Assembly: GCA_029817715.1 (NCBI GenBank)
Contig: JARUPY010000290.1
Location: forward strand, 2,356,001-2,420,000
Reading direction: 5' to 3'
DNA: 64,000 bases
Source of the DNA: Melastoma dodecandrum
Taxonomy: Eukaryota > Streptophyta > Magnoliopsida > Myrtales > Melastomataceae
The position numbers were made by a program, and so were the translations under genes. Within the stretch, counting starts at the first letter, position 1, and every line of letters starts with the position of its first letter. This document shows, one piece after another, positions 62,540 to 64,000 of this stretch. The notes below the pieces were generated by a model, which had not been told where the DNA came from, searched no databases, and saw only the letters and a list, made by a program, of their open reading frames with translations.

Positions 62540-64000
62540 CATCTTCATTGTCGAGTGTCTAAACCCAAAGTGATTGATTTCAGGGCGCAGTGGAAACAAA
62601 TATTATAAACTTTTATGCCCAAAAAAACAATTCTCCATGGTACGTATAAATTTTTAGATAAACAATAATATAATCTTACCCGAAAAACATACCTGGGAAT
62701 TTTCGGCGAAACAAAAAGTATCAGGAACAATAGATCGAGAGCCCCAAGTGTGACTCCTCTAGCGGTATCCACGCGCACACGATCACGAACCTCTCAACAA
62801 TCCCTTAGGTGCTAGCCTCTTGGATCGACGAAGAATTTCGGAAGCTCACAAAATCTCTGTATATCTTTTCAGGACTTTTCCTTTATGTTTTTTTCTCTCC
62901 CCAACAAACCCCAAAAGGAAATCTTTCTCTGATTCTTTTTAGTCTCTTCCAAAAACAATCGACAGACTCTTTCTAACCTTTTTGAATCAACCATCTGATC
63001 GATTGTCTATTTCCTTTTACGTTTCAATCAGACCATAATAAATGTCACATGAAACTTAATTTGTTTCCAATGTAACGTATGATCATTTAATATTGAATAA
63101 AATAATACAAATAGATTTTAACCTATAAATGTATTATCAAATATTAATTTACTCAAATAAAATATCAAATGCTTATTTCATTTTCTTAATTAAAAATAAT
63201 TCGGATATGATATCTTAATAAATATTAAATATTTATTTCATATCCTTTAAAAATAATATGACCCGAATAAATCCATATTCGATATTGGTCTATTTATTTG
63301 CTTCCGATATTTCAGAATAAATTAATAATCCGTGCTATGCGTGCGACCCTCTAGGTCCTATACACGAAGGCAGTGTATATCCATACACAAACTAAGGTAA
63401 CCGTCTAGCAATAGTTTTTAGTCACCCAACGTGTTAGGATAATGATTATAAATCATAAACCACTATGAACCGATTACCGTGTAATTCAATCTCTTCATCT
63501 AACCGACATCCCAATTAATTCGGCGCAAAAATACATCATCACCGAATTAATTGTTTTACTTGATTACCAAGATATAATAGACTCTCTTGAATGTAAAACA
63601 TTCCTCCCATGGCCATGGATTTTAGAGTCACTAATATCTCTATCAAGTGGCCTAGATGTCAACTCTCTAATCCAAGAGAGCGATGAATCCTATATTGACT
63701 CAACATTATTCTCTCTACGCTTTGTCACACACCCAACAATCGTATTACTCACAATCCGGTTAAAGACTGCTTTTAACGACGTCAAAGTGCGCAAACTCCA
63801 CGCATAGAATAAATGAAGGTCTCAAGTCAAAAGATCAGTTACACTCGTCCATAAAGAGGATTGACCAATGATGTTCAATATGTGGTATCCTCTTAATCGG
63901 GTCGTGTCCAGTATCCCTAATCTTAGGGTACCCCTAAGTATAACATGGATCACTATCCCTTGGTCTATCTCGACCTCAGCTATACTTAGCGATGATCTAG
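62540..64000. repeat. AT-rich dispersed repeat, probably non-coding part of an LTR-type element, cut by the window edge
   Basis: From about 63050 to 63320 the sequence is a patchwork of AAATATTTATTT-like repeats. From about 63330 to the end it has the texture I associate with the non-coding part of plant LTR retroelements, without any coding domain, polypurine tract or paired LTR that I can see. Orientation and family are unknown. Confidence 0.3.

Noticed and set aside
63330..64000. A gene at the right edge
   Set aside because: No open frame of length, no splice pattern or domain; the texture is that of a dispersed repeat.

Overview
This is nuclear DNA from a flowering plant, almost certainly a eudicot. 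The genes are plant-type with many introns (plastid N-acetylglutamate synthase, plastid-type CK2 alpha, type I formin, NPH3 family, ARL8, VDAC, complex I 18 kDa subunit, RPL26). They are separated by degenerate plant transposons (Ty1/copia and Mutator-like) and simple repeats. The species cannot be read from the sequence.

Layout. 1-4.2 kb: the 3' part of a dead copia retrotransposon running in from the left edge. 4.8 kb: a small predicted secreted peptide gene with its own TATA box. 6.8-8.2 kb (-): an intronless U-box/ARM E3 ligase (PUB30/31 type). 10.7-11.5 kb (+): a small basic-protein gene with a stop and a frameshift. 12.5-13.9 kb (-): a GT34 glycosyltransferase. 14.5-17.3 kb: a non-autonomous Mutator-like element with 520-bp terminal inverted repeats and an exact 9-bp target duplication. 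18.2-23.6 kb (+): a broken copy of NAGS exon 1, then a complete 10-exon NAGS. 24.2-25.9 kb (-): NDUFS4. 26.0-32.2 kb: a second, larger MULE with a decayed MuDR transposase and a decayed plant-mobile-domain (PMD) gene. 33.0-35.7 kb (-): ARL8. 36.5-38.7 kb (-): a U-box/cyclophilin (CYP65/PUB49) pseudogene. 39.0-39.5 kb (+): RPL26. 40.3-42.4 kb (-): VDAC. 43.0-46.6 kb (+): an ACA-type Ca2+-ATPase with a stop and a frameshift. 47.4-51.1 kb (-): formin. 54.1-58.8 kb (+): CK2 alpha. 59.5-62.0 kb (-): an NPH3/BTB protein with one frameshift. 62.4-64 kb: AT-rich dispersed-repeat texture.

The genes are housekeeping and signalling genes and do not form one pathway. Their order resembles, from memory, a merger of Arabidopsis blocks At2g22900-At2g23070, At4g37590-37690 and At5g67380-67590, so the window looks like a conserved ancestral block. 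Both MULEs sit between genes of that block.

I found no clearly new biological system. The best leads are the PMD-carrying MULE, a family of genes broken by single-base lesions (pseudogenes or assembly errors), two GC-AG introns, two stop-free 75-nt introns in the ATPase, and a 23-bp tandem array upstream of a TATA box.
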